A stretch of 36,966 nucleotides of DNA, from NCBI GenBank assembly GCA_021296235.1, contig JAGWAS010000034.1, forward strand, positions 1 to 36,966. Direction: 5' to 3'. The position numbers and the translations under genes were made by a program. Numbering within the stretch: position 1 is the first letter of the stretch; the number at the start of each line of letters is the position of its first letter. The DNA is from Paracoccaceae bacterium. Its GTDB lineage: Bacteria; Pseudomonadota; Alphaproteobacteria; Rhodobacterales; Rhodobacteraceae. Of the stretch, positions 24,706-33,316 are shown piece after piece. The notes beneath the pieces are model-generated. The model saw only the letters and a program-made list of their open reading frames with translations. It had not been told where the DNA came from and did not search any database.

Positions 24706-26193
24706 TCATTCATTCCATTGGACGTCAGTCAGATCGTTGGCCTGGGTTGGCGAATTTTCCCATAATCCCGAGATCTTGGCGTTTGCCACGCCAGTCTTCG
24801 CCAGTTGGAACAGAAAACCGTTGACGTAATCGTCGGAGATCATTCTCTGTGCCTTTCCGGCCAGTTCGCGTCGTGCCTCCGGGTCAGCCGTGATCGTCAA
24901 TTCGGCAATGATGTCCTGAAATTCCCGGTTGTCATACTGAAAATAGTAATCCGGTCGGGCGTAAATTCCGATGTCGTTCGGTTCCGTGTGGCTGACAATG
25001 GTGAGATCGAAATCCTTGTTCCGGAACACCTGTTCCAGCCATTGTGCCCATTCAAGGTTGGATATTTCAGTTTCAATTCCGACGTCCCTGAGCTGTGCGG
25101 CAATGATCTCACCGCCGCGCCGTGCATAGGCGGGCGGAGGAAGCATCAGTCTGAGGCTCAGCCCATCACCGAATCCGGCCTCTGCCAGCAGCTGTTTCGA
25201 CAACTCAGGATCGTGCATCGAGTTGCCAGTGAGATCAATGTAGTCGGGATGGTGGGGTGCGAAATGCGAACCAATTGGAGTGCCGAATCCGGACATGGCA
25301 CCATCAATGATGTCTTGACGGTCAATCGCATGGGCGATCGCCTTCCTGACACGGACATCAGTCAGCGGTCCCGACTTATTGTTTGTGGAAAGTATGGTTT
25401 CACCTTCGGTTGACCCGACGATGACGTTGAAACGGGAGTCGGCGGCAAGCTGATCAAGAGTTTCCGGTGCAGGAAAGCCCGGGAAGGCATCAATATCGCC
25501 TGTCATCAACGCGGAAAACGCCGCAGTCGGATCCGAAATGAACTTGAAGACCGCAGAGTCGAGACTTACGGGGTTGCCCCAATAATCCGGGTTGCGCTCA
25601 ATTTCGACACTGTCGCCCTGCACCCAGCGAACAAACCTGAATGGTCCTGTTCCGACGGGACTGGTTGCAGCACTCTCAACCGACTCGGGCGCCAGAATGA
25701 TTGCATCCCCCCATGCCATGTTGGTGGTGAAAAGACCGTTGGGATCTGAGAGTGAAACCTTGACGGTCAATGGGTCCAGAACCTCCACATCCGTGATTCC
25801 GGCGAAAAGTGCCTTCTGGGCATTGGTTGAATTTTCGTCCCTTGCCCGGTCAAGCGAGAATTTCACGTCGGTTGCTTCGAATTCGGTTCCGTCATGGTAC
25901 TTTACGCCCTCCCGAAGATGGAATGTGTAGGTCGTTCCATCCTCCGAGATGTCCCAGGAGTGTGCAAGGCCTGGCCGAATTGAGCCATCCGCCGAAAATC
26001 GGGTCAATCCCTCAAAGATGTTTGCGTAAACAACTTCATCAATTGCCGCTGCCGCACCTCCGGTTGGATCCAGGTTGGGGGGCTCAAGTTGCATTCCGAT
26101 GGTGATGGAGCCGCCCGCCGCAAACGCACCTCCACCCGCAAGTGCCAAGGAAACTGCAGCGATTGCAGTGCGCATTTTGCCGGTGTTTTTCAT
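24706..26193 (-). CDS. Family 5 periplasmic substrate-binding protein (peptide/opine-type ABC transporter)
   Basis: The 495-residue protein has a Sec signal peptide (MKNTGKMRTAIAAVSLALAGGGAFA, cleavage probably after AFA). The SBP_bac_5 body follows: LEPPNLDPTGG, YANIFEGLTRF, the LAHSWDISEDGTTYTFHLREGVKYHDG signature near residues 76-101, and PVGTGPFRFVRW. It captures peptides or related compounds in the periplasm for the permease/ATPase set on the opposite strand. AAAGGAG stands seven bases before the ATG. The 18-base gap from the M20 gene upstream makes these two a probable operon. Confidence 0.94.
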   Translation of the reverse strand: MKNTGKMRTAIAAVSLALAGGGAFAAGGSITIGMQLEPPNLDPTGGAAAAIDEVVYANIFEGLTRFSADGSIRPGLAHSWDISEDGTTYTFHLREGVKYHDGTEFEATDVKFSLDRARDENSTNAQKALFAGITDVEVLDPLTVKVSLSDPNGLFTTNMAWGDAIILAPESVESAATSPVGTGPFRFVRWVQGDSVEIERNPDYWGNPVSLDSAVFKFISDPTAAFSALMTGDIDAFPGFPAPETLDQLAADSRFNVIVGSTEGETILSTNNKSGPLTDVRVRKAIAHAIDRQDIIDGAMSGFGTPIGSHFAPHHPDYIDLTGNSMHDPELSKQLLAEAGFGDGLSLRLMLPPPAYARRGGEIIAAQLRDVGIETEISNLEWAQWLEQVFRNKDFDLTIVSHTEPNDIGIYARPDYYFQYDNREFQDIIAELTITADPEARRELAGKAQRMISDDYVNGFLFQLAKTGVANAKISGLWENSPTQANDLTDVQWNE

Positions 26194-26211
26194 GTCGGTT
26201 TCTCCTTTGGG

Positions 26212-27540
26212 TTATGTCGGCCTTTCCGCCGACTGCGTGCTGCATGATAGCAAATCTGCCAGCGCATGTCCCATGACCTTGGCGCTGTCCAGCATATCGT
26301 CGATTCCAATCCATTCATCCGGCTGGTGTGCCAAATCAAGCACCCCCGGCCCGTAGGCAATGCAGTTCTTCATCCTGCCGATGCGGTCGATGTGCTTCTG
26401 ATCATAGGTTCCGGGTGAAACCACATATTCCGGTCGAACGCCGAGAACACGGCGAATGCCGCGATCAACCGCCTGCACAACCGGTGCCGACTTGCCGGTC
26501 ATGCTTGGAAGCACAGAATAGAGTTCGTTGATGTCGAATTCGAAGGAGGGGCGACGCTGTCCGACCCGCCTGAGCACGTCAATAACCTCGGACTTGACCT
26601 CATCAAGTGACTCTTCGGCAAGAAATCTTCGGTCGAGCACCATCCGGCACCGATCCGGAACACATGATGCCGGAAAGCCGGTGAAATCCTCCTCCTGAAC
26701 CGGTTCGCCGCCATGTATCGCATTGAGGTTCAGTGTTGACTGCCTTGCTCCCTCGGGCACAACCGGCATGTTGGTTCGCTTGGTTGCAAGCATCGGGAAC
26801 AGCGACTCCTCCAATTCGGCAATAACGGCGCCCATGTGCCTTATTGCGCAGTCGCCGAGGAAGGGCATGGAGCCGTGCGCCATCTTGCCTCGCGTCTCTA
26901 TTTCAGCCCACCAGACACCCCGATGACCGAGGCAGATGCGATTCTTGTTCAATGGCTCGGGTATGATGACATGCTGCACGCGATCGGGTGAAAAGTGCCC
27001 CCGTTCCGCCAGCCATGCAACCCCTCCGTATCCGCCCGACTCCTCGTCGGCGGTCGCAGAAATCTCAATTGCTCCGGCAAAATCGGCATAGGTCTGCACA
27101 AAGCACTCGGCAGCCACGATGGATGCAGCCAACCCCCCCTTCATGTCGCATGTGCCGCGTCCGTAAATGCGTCCATCCCGGGAAATTCCTTCGAAGGGAT
27201 CAAGGCTCCATCCCTCGCCGACCTGAACGACATCAATGTGGGAATTGAAGTGGACGCAGTCCCCGGGCGAGGATCCGTCCTTTCGGGCAAGCAGGTTCCA
27301 TCTTGGGTACCTGTCGCTGTCCGCAATCGCATCTTCAGCGCGCAGCAAGGTGCATTGGAATCCTGCATTGGCCAGTCGCTTCCGGACAAATTCGCATGCG
27401 TCAAGATAATGAATGCCCGGGGGGTTCAAGGTCGGAATCCGCACAAGTTCCCGGGTGAGATCAACAATGTCGTCGCGCTTGGCATCTATCCTTTCAAAAA
27501 GGGTTTCCAACCGGGTCAACTGCGAATTTTCAAATGTCAT
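26212..27540 (-). CDS. M20-family metallopeptidase/deacylase (ArgE/DapE-like)
   Basis: The 442-residue cytoplasmic di-zinc hydrolase shows the family metal sites: HFNSHIDVV (His and Asp), GRGTCDMKGG (bridging Asp), ATADEESGG (catalytic and metal Glu), and a late His in LDLAHQPDEW. Such enzymes remove acyl groups from N-acylated amino acids or cleave dipeptides. Its place directly upstream of the binding-protein gene suggests it processes the imported substrate, for example an N-acyl amino acid or dipeptide. ATG 27540 fits the family N-terminus; the frame continues upstream without homology, and the ribosome-binding site is weak. Confidence 0.92.
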   Translation of the reverse strand: MTFENSQLTRLETLFERIDAKRDDIVDLTRELVRIPTLNPPGIHYLDACEFVRKRLANAGFQCTLLRAEDAIADSDRYPRWNLLARKDGSSPGDCVHFNSHIDVVQVGEGWSLDPFEGISRDGRIYGRGTCDMKGGLAASIVAAECFVQTYADFAGAIEISATADEESGGYGGVAWLAERGHFSPDRVQHVIIPEPLNKNRICLGHRGVWWAEIETRGKMAHGSMPFLGDCAIRHMGAVIAELEESLFPMLATKRTNMPVVPEGARQSTLNLNAIHGGEPVQEEDFTGFPASCVPDRCRMVLDRRFLAEESLDEVKSEVIDVLRRVGQRRPSFEFDINELYSVLPSMTGKSAPVVQAVDRGIRRVLGVRPEYVVSPGTYDQKHIDRIGRMKNCIAYGPGVLDLAHQPDEWIGIDDMLDSAKVMGHALADLLSCSTQSAERPT

Positions 27541-27759
27541 CACGGAAGTGTAGCACGGATCACAAATGGGGCAACAACCGTTCCAGCCTGTAGCTTTGAT
27601 TCGTTCCACCAGCATGACATTGCATGGGATGTGAAGGCAGCGGTGCTTTCCGCCAACTCGATCTTGAACTATCAATTGCTCGAACAGATTTGATGCTTGA
27701 ACGGTTGTTTGTCATGGCCGATGGCGGGATGGGCAGACGACTCGCCTGGAAAGGGGACA

Positions 27760-28326
27760 ATGCGCTACATCAAGATCGTCTTATGGATGCTGGCCGCGTC
27801 GTTATTGCTGGCCGTATTCGACTATTCGCTTCCCTCAACGCACATCCTCAAGCTGGTTGGAACCGAAGTCGTCAGAACGGATGTGGGCAGTCGCGCTTTC
27901 TTTTGGGCCAGCCCGGATGCCGGCACCGGAACCGATGCCACGACCAACAATCGCGACATCAGATTCATAAACGCAGTCTTCGAGGATGGACAGCCAAGGG
28001 TCTTCAGAAACGAGGACACCGGCTGGGGATGGCCGCCGTATTTCAAATTCAGCAGCGGCAACCTACAGGCGGAGGCACAGAGCCTCGCGGAATCCGGTGG
28101 TTGGATTGCGGTTCGGCACTACGGGTGGAGAATCAAGGTAATTTCGGTTTATCCGAACGCATTGGCGCTGAAGGAAGTGAGCGGGCCGAATGACGGGACG
28201 TTGAATTGGACCCGATTGGTTGCCGCCTTCCTGCTGGCGATTACCGGAGTTGTGATCTGGCGCCTGTGGATAAGAGTGCGAAAATGGGTGACCGACCTTA
28301 CCGACCGTATCAAGTCAAGGCTGTAG
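27760..28326 (+). CDS. DUF1523 family membrane-anchored protein
   Basis: The 188-residue protein starts MRYIKIVLWMLAASLLLAVFDYSLP, a signal anchor. A periplasmic domain follows with TEVVRTD, FFWASPDAG, the conserved FRNEDTGWGWPPYFKF, and VRHYGWRIKVISVYPNALALK. A second hydrophobic helix (about residues 155-175) and a basic tail end the protein. This layout matches DUF1523; its function is unknown. ATG 27760 has AAGGGG close upstream; an earlier in-frame start adds 21 residues without homology. It is divergent from the M20 gene and convergent with the threonine aldolase gene. Confidence 0.88.
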   Translation: MRYIKIVLWMLAASLLLAVFDYSLPSTHILKLVGTEVVRTDVGSRAFFWASPDAGTGTDATTNNRDIRFINAVFEDGQPRVFRNEDTGWGWPPYFKFSSGNLQAEAQSLAESGGWIAVRHYGWRIKVISVYPNALALKEVSGPNDGTLNWTRLVAAFLLAITGVVIWRLWIRVRKWVTDLTDRIKSRL

Positions 28327-28346
28327 GCCCTGTGCAACTGGCTGCA

Positions 28347-29408
28347 CTACGTCTCGTCCCTGTAGAAGTTGCCGAATTCCCCGGCGACCAACTTAATGTC
28401 TGCGTCACCGATGCCGAGATGCAGGACGATGCGCATGGTTGGTCTGCGGAGACCAACAAGAATGCCCTTTGCGGTTAGAAATTCTCCCAGCGGTGCAAAA
28501 TCCTCCGGTCGGGGCGTGAACCAGACCATGTTGGTGGCCAATCTGACCTTGAAGCCGGCTCTGGCGGGCAAATTCCTGAGGAATTCAGCCAGTGCAGCCG
28601 CACGCCTGTGATCCTCCTGCAGCCGCTCGACATTGTGGTCAAGTGCATGGAGGCCTGCAGCCGCCAGGATGCCGGTCTGCCGCATGCCGCCCCCAAGTAT
28701 TTTTCGGTTGCGGCGAATGGAATGCTCCAATCGGCTGCTTGAGGCAAGCATTGTGCCGGCTGGGGTTCCAAGCCCCTTCGAAAGACAGACGGATACGGTG
28801 TCGGCAACCTCAGCCAAGGAGGCGGGGTTTTCGTTCAACGCGGTTGCTGCATTGAACAACCGGGCCCCGTCCAAGTGAACGGCAAGCCCGTTGCGGCGGG
28901 CCGCTGCTGCTGCCTCCTGCATTCGCGACAGTGGAACCGCTGTGCCGGCAACAGTATTTTCGAGGCAGAGCAATCTGGTCTTGGTGTAATGCGGATCGTC
29001 AGCTTTCACTGCTTGATCAATCTGTTGCGGTTCAATCGATCCATCGGCTGCAACCTCCAGCGGGCAATAGGCGACGCCGCCGAGTGCCGACGCGCCTCCG
29101 GCTTCATCATGATAGGAGTGGTAGCGGTTGCCTACCAGCATTTCGTCGCCGCGCCCGCAATGTGCGAGTATCGCTGACAGATTGCTTTGTGTGCCCGTGG
29201 GGAAGAGAACCGAGACCTCCTTGCCCAGCAAATGGGCAAACCGCTCCTCAATCATTCCGACGGTGGGATCATCCCCGAACACATCGTCGCCGACCTCCGC
29301 TTCGGCCATCGCACGCCGCATGTCCGCGTCGGGTTGGGTAACCGTATCGCTTCTAAGGTCGATCGCTCGGTTCCGCGGTGCGGAACCGAATCGGGAGGAC
29401 GGTTGCAT
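28347..29408 (-). CDS. ltaE: Low-specificity L-threonine aldolase
   Basis: This PLP enzyme splits threonine or allo-threonine into glycine and acetaldehyde. The 353-residue sequence shows IDLRSDTVTQP, the EVGDDVFGDDPTV segment, FPTGTQSN, HLDGARLFNAA with Asp180 and Arg183, and SKGLGTPAGT with PLP Lys211. ATG 29408 is preceded by GAGG; an in-frame ATG at 29444 would add 12 residues. Beta-hydroxy amino acid aldolases of this family can act on other substrates, so the physiological one is inferred. Confidence 0.93.
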   Translation of the reverse strand: MQPSSRFGSAPRNRAIDLRSDTVTQPDADMRRAMAEAEVGDDVFGDDPTVGMIEERFAHLLGKEVSVLFPTGTQSNLSAILAHCGRGDEMLVGNRYHSYHDEAGGASALGGVAYCPLEVAADGSIEPQQIDQAVKADDPHYTKTRLLCLENTVAGTAVPLSRMQEAAAAARRNGLAVHLDGARLFNAATALNENPASLAEVADTVSVCLSKGLGTPAGTMLASSSRLEHSIRRNRKILGGGMRQTGILAAAGLHALDHNVERLQEDHRRAAALAEFLRNLPARAGFKVRLATNMVWFTPRPEDFAPLGEFLTAKGILVGLRRPTMRIVLHLGIGDADIKLVAGEFGNFYRDET

Positions 29409-29621
29409 TGCTTCCCTCGCATGCTGAAAGATCGATCCTATCACAGCCCACAGCGTGCACCACAGCGCGAAAACTTCCAGCCGGTCCGCCCCTCTCGGTG
29501 CAGTTCAACATTGACGCAACCCGGATGGACCTGCACCACCGTCAGACTCGGCGCGGCAGACGTGACTTGTCTAGGAATGTCGACCTGAATTATATGCGAC
29601 GCCTACAGTCGGAGTTCGCCC

Positions 29622-29933
29622 GTGGCAGCAAGGATTTACCAACCCGCCAGAAACGCGATGCAATCGGGAACTGCATGTTCGAAGCACTGGTTGCTTGAGT
29701 TTCCCCTTTCCGAGCCGCGAAGGCTTGATCCCCTGATGGGCTGGACCAGTTCAGGCGATACTCAGGCGCAGGTAAAAATCTCCTTCGAAACGAAGGAGGC
29801 TGCAATGGCCTACGCCGAAGAGCACGGGATTGCCTATACGGTTCACCAGCCCGCAAAACGCAAGCCCGTTGTCAGAAAAAGAGGATATGCAGAGAATTTC
29901 GCCTTTGAAAGGCGCGACAGCTGGACGCATTGA
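29622..29933 (+). CDS. NADH dehydrogenase accessory subunit, NDUFS4/ETC complex I family
   Basis: The 103-residue protein shows [14 protein letters not shown] at the start, then [34 protein letters not shown] and a basic tail with [17 protein letters not shown]. These features characterise the alphaproteobacterial homologue of the mitochondrial complex I subunit NDUFS4 (18 kDa), which stabilises the NADH-oxidising arm. The start is GTG 29622 with GGAG seven bases upstream. The main nuo genes are not in the window. The divergent spacing from the aldolase gene (213 bases) leaves room for promoters. Confidence 0.9.
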   Translation: MAARIYQPARNAMQSGTACSKHWLLEFPLSEPRRLDPLMGWTSSGDTQAQVKISFETKEAAMAYAEEHGIAYTVHQPAKRKPVVRKRGYAENFAFERRDSWTH

Positions 29934-29985
29934 CCGGCATTATCAACCAACTGAGCCGTTGTCATGTTTCGGTGCGTTGAATTGC

Positions 29986-30062
29986 GGCCCCTTAGCTCAA
30001 CTGGATAGAGCAGCTGACTTCTAATCAGCAGGTTCGGGGTTCGAGTCCTCGAGGGGTCGCCA
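29986..30062 (+). tRNA. tRNA-Arg (UCU anticodon)
   Basis: The acceptor arm GGCCCCT (29986-29992) pairs with AGGGGTC (30052-30058). The D arm is AGCTCAACTGGATAGAGC, the anticodon arm GCTGA-CTTCTAA-TCAGC carries TCT, and the T arm contains GGTTCGAGTCC. The CCA end (30060-30062) is encoded. All stems close with only one G-U pair, in the acceptor. Confidence 0.96.
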
Positions 30063-30103
30063 CATAACGCCAGTATCCAGTTCGCTTGGCAGCCGCATGC
30101 CGT

Positions 30104-31624
30104 TCACACAGGCACTTCCAGGCCCAATCGGGTGTAAGCCTCGGGTGGGGCTTCGTTCTGCTGCATGCATTTCAAGAGTTTCACCGTCATATCCGCCTCA
30201 ATTGTTTCGTTCTTGATTGGCGCAGTTTGACCAGGGTCGGCTTCGACATCATAAATCTGATTGAACAGATCCGAAGGCGGTCCTCCCTGACCCGGCGGAC
30301 GTTTGGCATCCTTTCGGGCCGGGAGCTTCATGACGGGGTAATCTCCGGTAAACGAGAACGAGCGAACGAACTCGGCATTCTCAAATTCGTTGGCCAGAAA
30401 GAAGCTCTTCGTATGAAGCGGAATGAGTGTGTACTCATGGATTTCTTGTTCAAAGAAGTCTGTCGGATAACAAAAATAGGTGTATTTTCCATCAGTTACA
30501 TTCGTTGCCGCGCCAAAGAGTCCGTATATGACTGCCTCGTGATGGAGGCCGTCTTCGGCCATTAGGTTCAGAACGGACTTACCCTCAACCGATGAAGGCA
30601 GGTCCGTTATTCCATGCATCTCAAGGAGCGTGGGCATCAGGTCCTGCGTCTGGGTCAATCCCGACCGGCGCTGACCGGCTTGGTCGGCATGATCCGGGTG
30701 CCAGACGATCATCGGGATATGGCTGATCTCCTGATAGAACGGCTGCCGGTTCTTCGCCCACCAATCATGCTCGCCCAGCATAACCCCGTGATCCGTTGTT
30801 AGGATCACCGCGGTGTCCTTCCACATGTCATGCTCGTCCATGTAATCGAGAAGTTTGCCGAAATACTCATCGACCATCGTTAACAGCGCCGCATAGTTTG
30901 CACGGATTTCACGAACTTCTTCGTCTGTCTCGCGCACCTCGCGGTAGCGGGGCCAATCCAATATCGGGCCCTGATAGTCGGTCGGGTAGAGATCTCGGAA
31001 CCGCTGTGGCGCCTGGAAGGGCTCGTGCGGGTCGAAACACTCAAGTTGCAGCATCCAGTTGTCAGCGTCACGGTTGGCATTGAGAAAATCGAATAGCCGC
31101 TCGAAGCACTTCACCATTGGAAAGTCCTCCTCTTCGACATACTCGGCGCGATTCAGCATGTTCTGCAGGCGGCCCGAAAATTGACGGACATCTTCGTACT
31201 GCGAATCGTGATAACGCTCCTTGAATTCATCCAAAGGCGGCTCAACGACCGCTTTCCACGCGTCCCACTCCTGGCCGCGGACAAAATCCCACGTCGTGTA
31301 GCGGTTGTGGAATGTCGAACCGCCATCCTCGAAGTAGTGATAGTGATCGGTCAAAAGGTGCGTGTAGGTTCCGTTTTTCACAAGAATGTCCGAGAACGAC
31401 TGATCGTAAGGCTCCAGCGGTCCCCAAGATCGGTGCAGAAAATTTACACGCCCGGTGTGAATGTCCCTCCGCGCAGGCATGCACGGCATTGAACCCACAT
31501 AGTGGTTGTCAAACGTCACGGCACGTTCCGAAAAGCGTCTGATGTTTGGTGTCTTCACGTTTCCGCCATAGGATTCAAGCGCATGGCGGTTAAGCGAATC
31601 GAATAATATGAAGAGCGTTCGCAT
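30104..31624 (-). CDS. Sulfatase of the formylglycine type
   Basis: This is a 506-residue alkaline-phosphatase-superfamily hydrolase. The active-site motif CMPAR (Cys48-x-Pro-Ala-Arg52, followed by RDIHTGR) fits the CxPxR pattern that the aerobic formylglycine-generating enzyme recognises; no such maturase is in the window. Metal-site segments are FDSLN near residue 8 and TTDHGVMLGEHDWWAKN near residue 290. No signal peptide is visible, so it should act in the cytoplasm, unlike secreted polysaccharide sulfatases, and its substrate is probably a small imported sulfate ester or a phosphonate ester. ATG 31624 has GGGAGG immediately upstream; TTG 31639 is an alternative. The promoter carries an RpiR-type palindrome. 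Confidence 0.9.
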   Translation of the reverse strand: MRTLFILFDSLNRHALESYGGNVKTPNIRRFSERAVTFDNHYVGSMPCMPARRDIHTGRVNFLHRSWGPLEPYDQSFSDILVKNGTYTHLLTDHYHYFEDGGSTFHNRYTTWDFVRGQEWDAWKAVVEPPLDEFKERYHDSQYEDVRQFSGRLQNMLNRAEYVEEEDFPMVKCFERLFDFLNANRDADNWMLQLECFDPHEPFQAPQRFRDLYPTDYQGPILDWPRYREVRETDEEVREIRANYAALLTMVDEYFGKLLDYMDEHDMWKDTAVILTTDHGVMLGEHDWWAKNRQPFYQEISHIPMIVWHPDHADQAGQRRSGLTQTQDLMPTLLEMHGITDLPSSVEGKSVLNLMAEDGLHHEAVIYGLFGAATNVTDGKYTYFCYPTDFFEQEIHEYTLIPLHTKSFFLANEFENAEFVRSFSFTGDYPVMKLPARKDAKRPPGQGGPPSDLFNQIYDVEADPGQTAPIKNETIEADMTVKLLKCMQQNEAPPEAYTRLGLEVPV

Positions 31625-31663
31625 GCCCCTCCCTTCCAAATATCTCCGGCATCTGTCCAGGCA

Positions 31664-31691
31664 AGTATGTAGAAAAATTACATTCTGTCAA
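31664..31691 (-). promoter_or_regulatory. Sulfatase promoter with palindromic operator in its spacer
   Basis: On the minus strand TTGACA (31691-31686) and CATACT (31669-31664) are 16 bases apart, about 40 bases upstream of the sulfatase start. The palindrome TGTAATTTTTCTACA (31682-31668) fills the spacer, in the form TGTA-N7-TACA. A related palindrome lies at the start of the nearby RpiR gene, with 11 of 15 bases identical. Regulator binding here is an inference. Confidence 0.5.
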
Positions 31692-31822
31692 TCGATATGC
31701 CGGTGAATTTCTTGAATTGCCCTATCTGGCGGCAACTGATGCGAATTCGGTCGCACGTGCCCCATTTGTTCTGCGCAATCCGGCGCAACATTGATGTGAT
31801 GATGAAATTTGGTTGAAAAACT

Positions 31823-32352
31823 GTGCTTCCATGTCTCAGCGGTTGGGTCTTGAAAACCGCTGGAATTGGCCGGATCGGTCGAGCGATTACGGATCGGCTG
31901 CGTTCAGTTTGGGCAAGTCAGCGCATGCACTGTTTGTCAAACACACTCCCACATGCACCAAAATGCCAGACCGAGTCACGAGGGCAGATGCAATCAGTTT
32001 GCTTGCTCCGGCAATGGACAATGCAATCCCTGATCGCGCAGCAGTCCCAAAGGCGCAAGCTGGCGTTACTGCGGTCAATGCATCGTGCGGAAGCTCGGCC
32101 GGTGAAGAAGTGCTCGCGGACCTGTCCGAGAAGGGTCAATTTGAGGGCGCAGAGTTGGACATGTTTGAGACGGACGCACTGGGCAAACGGGCCCATTTAC
32201 GAGACTGCGAACGCTTTCCTGAATCCTCAATTTGCAGAGGACAAAACCGGCACTGCGAAAATTATGGGTGTTATGTGCGCGAACTTGCAGCGTGTGGCGC
32301 TGACGGGGAGGGAGGTGCCAAAGGAGCCGTTCATTGTGTCCAGCAACTGTAA
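31823..32352 (+). pseudogene. Decayed D-isomer 2-hydroxyacid dehydrogenase remnant
   Basis: Pieces of a D-2-hydroxyacid dehydrogenase follow one another but in two frames. GIGRIGRAITDRLRSV (Rossmann motif) is at about 31860-31909. RADAISLLAPAMDNAI, VTAVNASCGSSAGEEVLADL and GQFEGAELDMFETDA follow in a second frame at about 31975-32180. GTAKIMGVMCANLQRVALTGREVP returns to the first frame up to about 32330. The catalytic Arg site (NTARG in the family) reads NASCG, and the PHIA/PHIG catalytic His stretch is absent. The N-terminal substrate domain is missing. With at least two frame changes and lost catalytic residues, this is a pseudogene. Its place between sulfatase and RpiR regulator suggests it once belonged to the same catabolic cluster. 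Confidence 0.7.
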
Positions 32353-32353
32353 A

Positions 32354-33214
32354 TCATGGGTGAGTGTGCCTCGCCAATGCAACTTTCCCGGCGGCATGGC
32401 GATCGCTAACCTCTTTGGGAAGCAATTGAGCTGCACACATTGCGATCGCATCAATCGCAATCATAAATGTCACCGGCGTCGAGATGGGCGTGAAGGACTC
32501 AAAATCTTCGGCAACAGAGATTGCGACGGAAACGTGCGCTTCGCGGGCAATCTTGGACCCCGGTCGCGTCACAGCAATCACTTGGGCACCCATGGACTTT
32601 GCAAGTTTCAAACTGTCCAAATGCAGGTCCGCTTCTCCGCTGAACGAAACGTAGAGGATCACGTCACCCCCTTGGAGTGTTCCTGCGAGGATCGTTTGGG
32701 TAAACACGTCTGCGGTAATCGCGCACGGTATGCCAAGCCGGTAAATCTTGTTGTGTGCTTCGACGGCAACGACGCGCGCGGCACCATTGCCAAAACACTC
32801 GACGCGACGCGCATTTGCAATCAACGAGGCCGCCTGGGCCGCACATTCGGAATCAATTGCATCTCTCGCCGAGGTTATCGCGGCCACGGCGGAATCTGCG
32901 ACTTTGTGCACTATGGCTTTCACGCTGTCATCTGAAGTCACATCCTGATGGAACGCCGTCGGCACGACGGCCGTGCCTTGTGCGAAGGCGACTTTAAAGT
33001 CGGAATAGCCTTCAAATTCCAGTTTCCTGCAAAACCTGATTACAGTCGGTTGGCTGACATCGGCTGCGATGGCAAGTTCGGCGAGGCCTGCACCTGTGAA
33101 CCGCGCCGGGTTCTGCAGGATCAATTCAGCAACTTTACGTTCTGAGCCGCCCAAGCTATCCATCCGAGTTCGAATTATTGCGAGAACGTCCCTGACAATT
33201 TTTTTGTTATGCAA
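32354..33214 (-). CDS. MurR/RpiR-family transcriptional regulator
   Basis: An N-terminal helix-turn-helix domain (MDSLGGSERKVAELIL, AIAADVSQPTVIRFCRKLEFEGYSDFK) is followed by a SIS sugar-phosphate-binding domain (about residues 110-250) with VECFGNGAARVVA, ILYVSFSGEADLHLDSLKLAK and VIAVTRPGSKIAREA. Such regulators sense phosphosugars and control catabolic genes. The frame is open to GTG 33253. I prefer TTG 33214 because a 15-bp palindrome (33230-33244) lies directly upstream, where an operator would be, and the family's first helix (IVRDVLAIIRTR) is still included. Its likely targets are itself and the sulfatase gene. Confidence 0.88.
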   Translation of the reverse strand: MHNKKIVRDVLAIIRTRMDSLGGSERKVAELILQNPARFTGAGLAELAIAADVSQPTVIRFCRKLEFEGYSDFKVAFAQGTAVVPTAFHQDVTSDDSVKAIVHKVADSAVAAITSARDAIDSECAAQAASLIANARRVECFGNGAARVVAVEAHNKIYRLGIPCAITADVFTQTILAGTLQGGDVILYVSFSGEADLHLDSLKLAKSMGAQVIAVTRPGSKIAREAHVSVAISVAEDFESFTPISTPVTFMIAIDAIAMCAAQLLPKEVSDRHAAGKVALARHTHP

Positions 33215-33229
33215 AGCCCTGCCAATCGA

Positions 33230-33244
33230 AGTAGAATTTCTACA
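33230..33244. promoter_or_regulatory. Palindrome at the RpiR gene start (candidate autoregulatory operator)
   Basis: AGTAGAATTTCTACA on plus contains the perfect inverted repeat GTAGAA-T-TTCTAC; on minus it reads TGTAGAAATTCTACT. It is 16 bases upstream of the proposed TTG start and resembles TGTAGAAAAATTACA at 31668-31682 in the sulfatase promoter. Confidence 0.5.
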
Positions 33245-33316
33245 TGCTGCCACCTTGCGGCGCCAAATTCAAGATGGACGACATGGAATTGTGTTATCAC
33301 AGAAGGTGGGGTCTGG

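Noticed and set aside
31836..31863. Apparent tRNA-Ser(UGA) anticodon arm (GGTCTTGAAAACC-like) after the sulfatase
   Set aside because: There is no acceptor, D or T arm. The bases encode part of the Rossmann region of the hydroxyacid dehydrogenase remnant, so the resemblance is chance.
31823..32935. Long plus-strand frame of 370 codons
   Set aside because: Its second half is the reverse complement of the well-supported RpiR gene, and its first half is one frame of the decayed dehydrogenase. It is not a single protein.
32941..32972. Strong GC inverted repeat (GGCACGACGGCCGTGCC) in the RpiR gene
   Set aside because: It lies within conserved coding sequence of the regulator and has no terminator or operator context.
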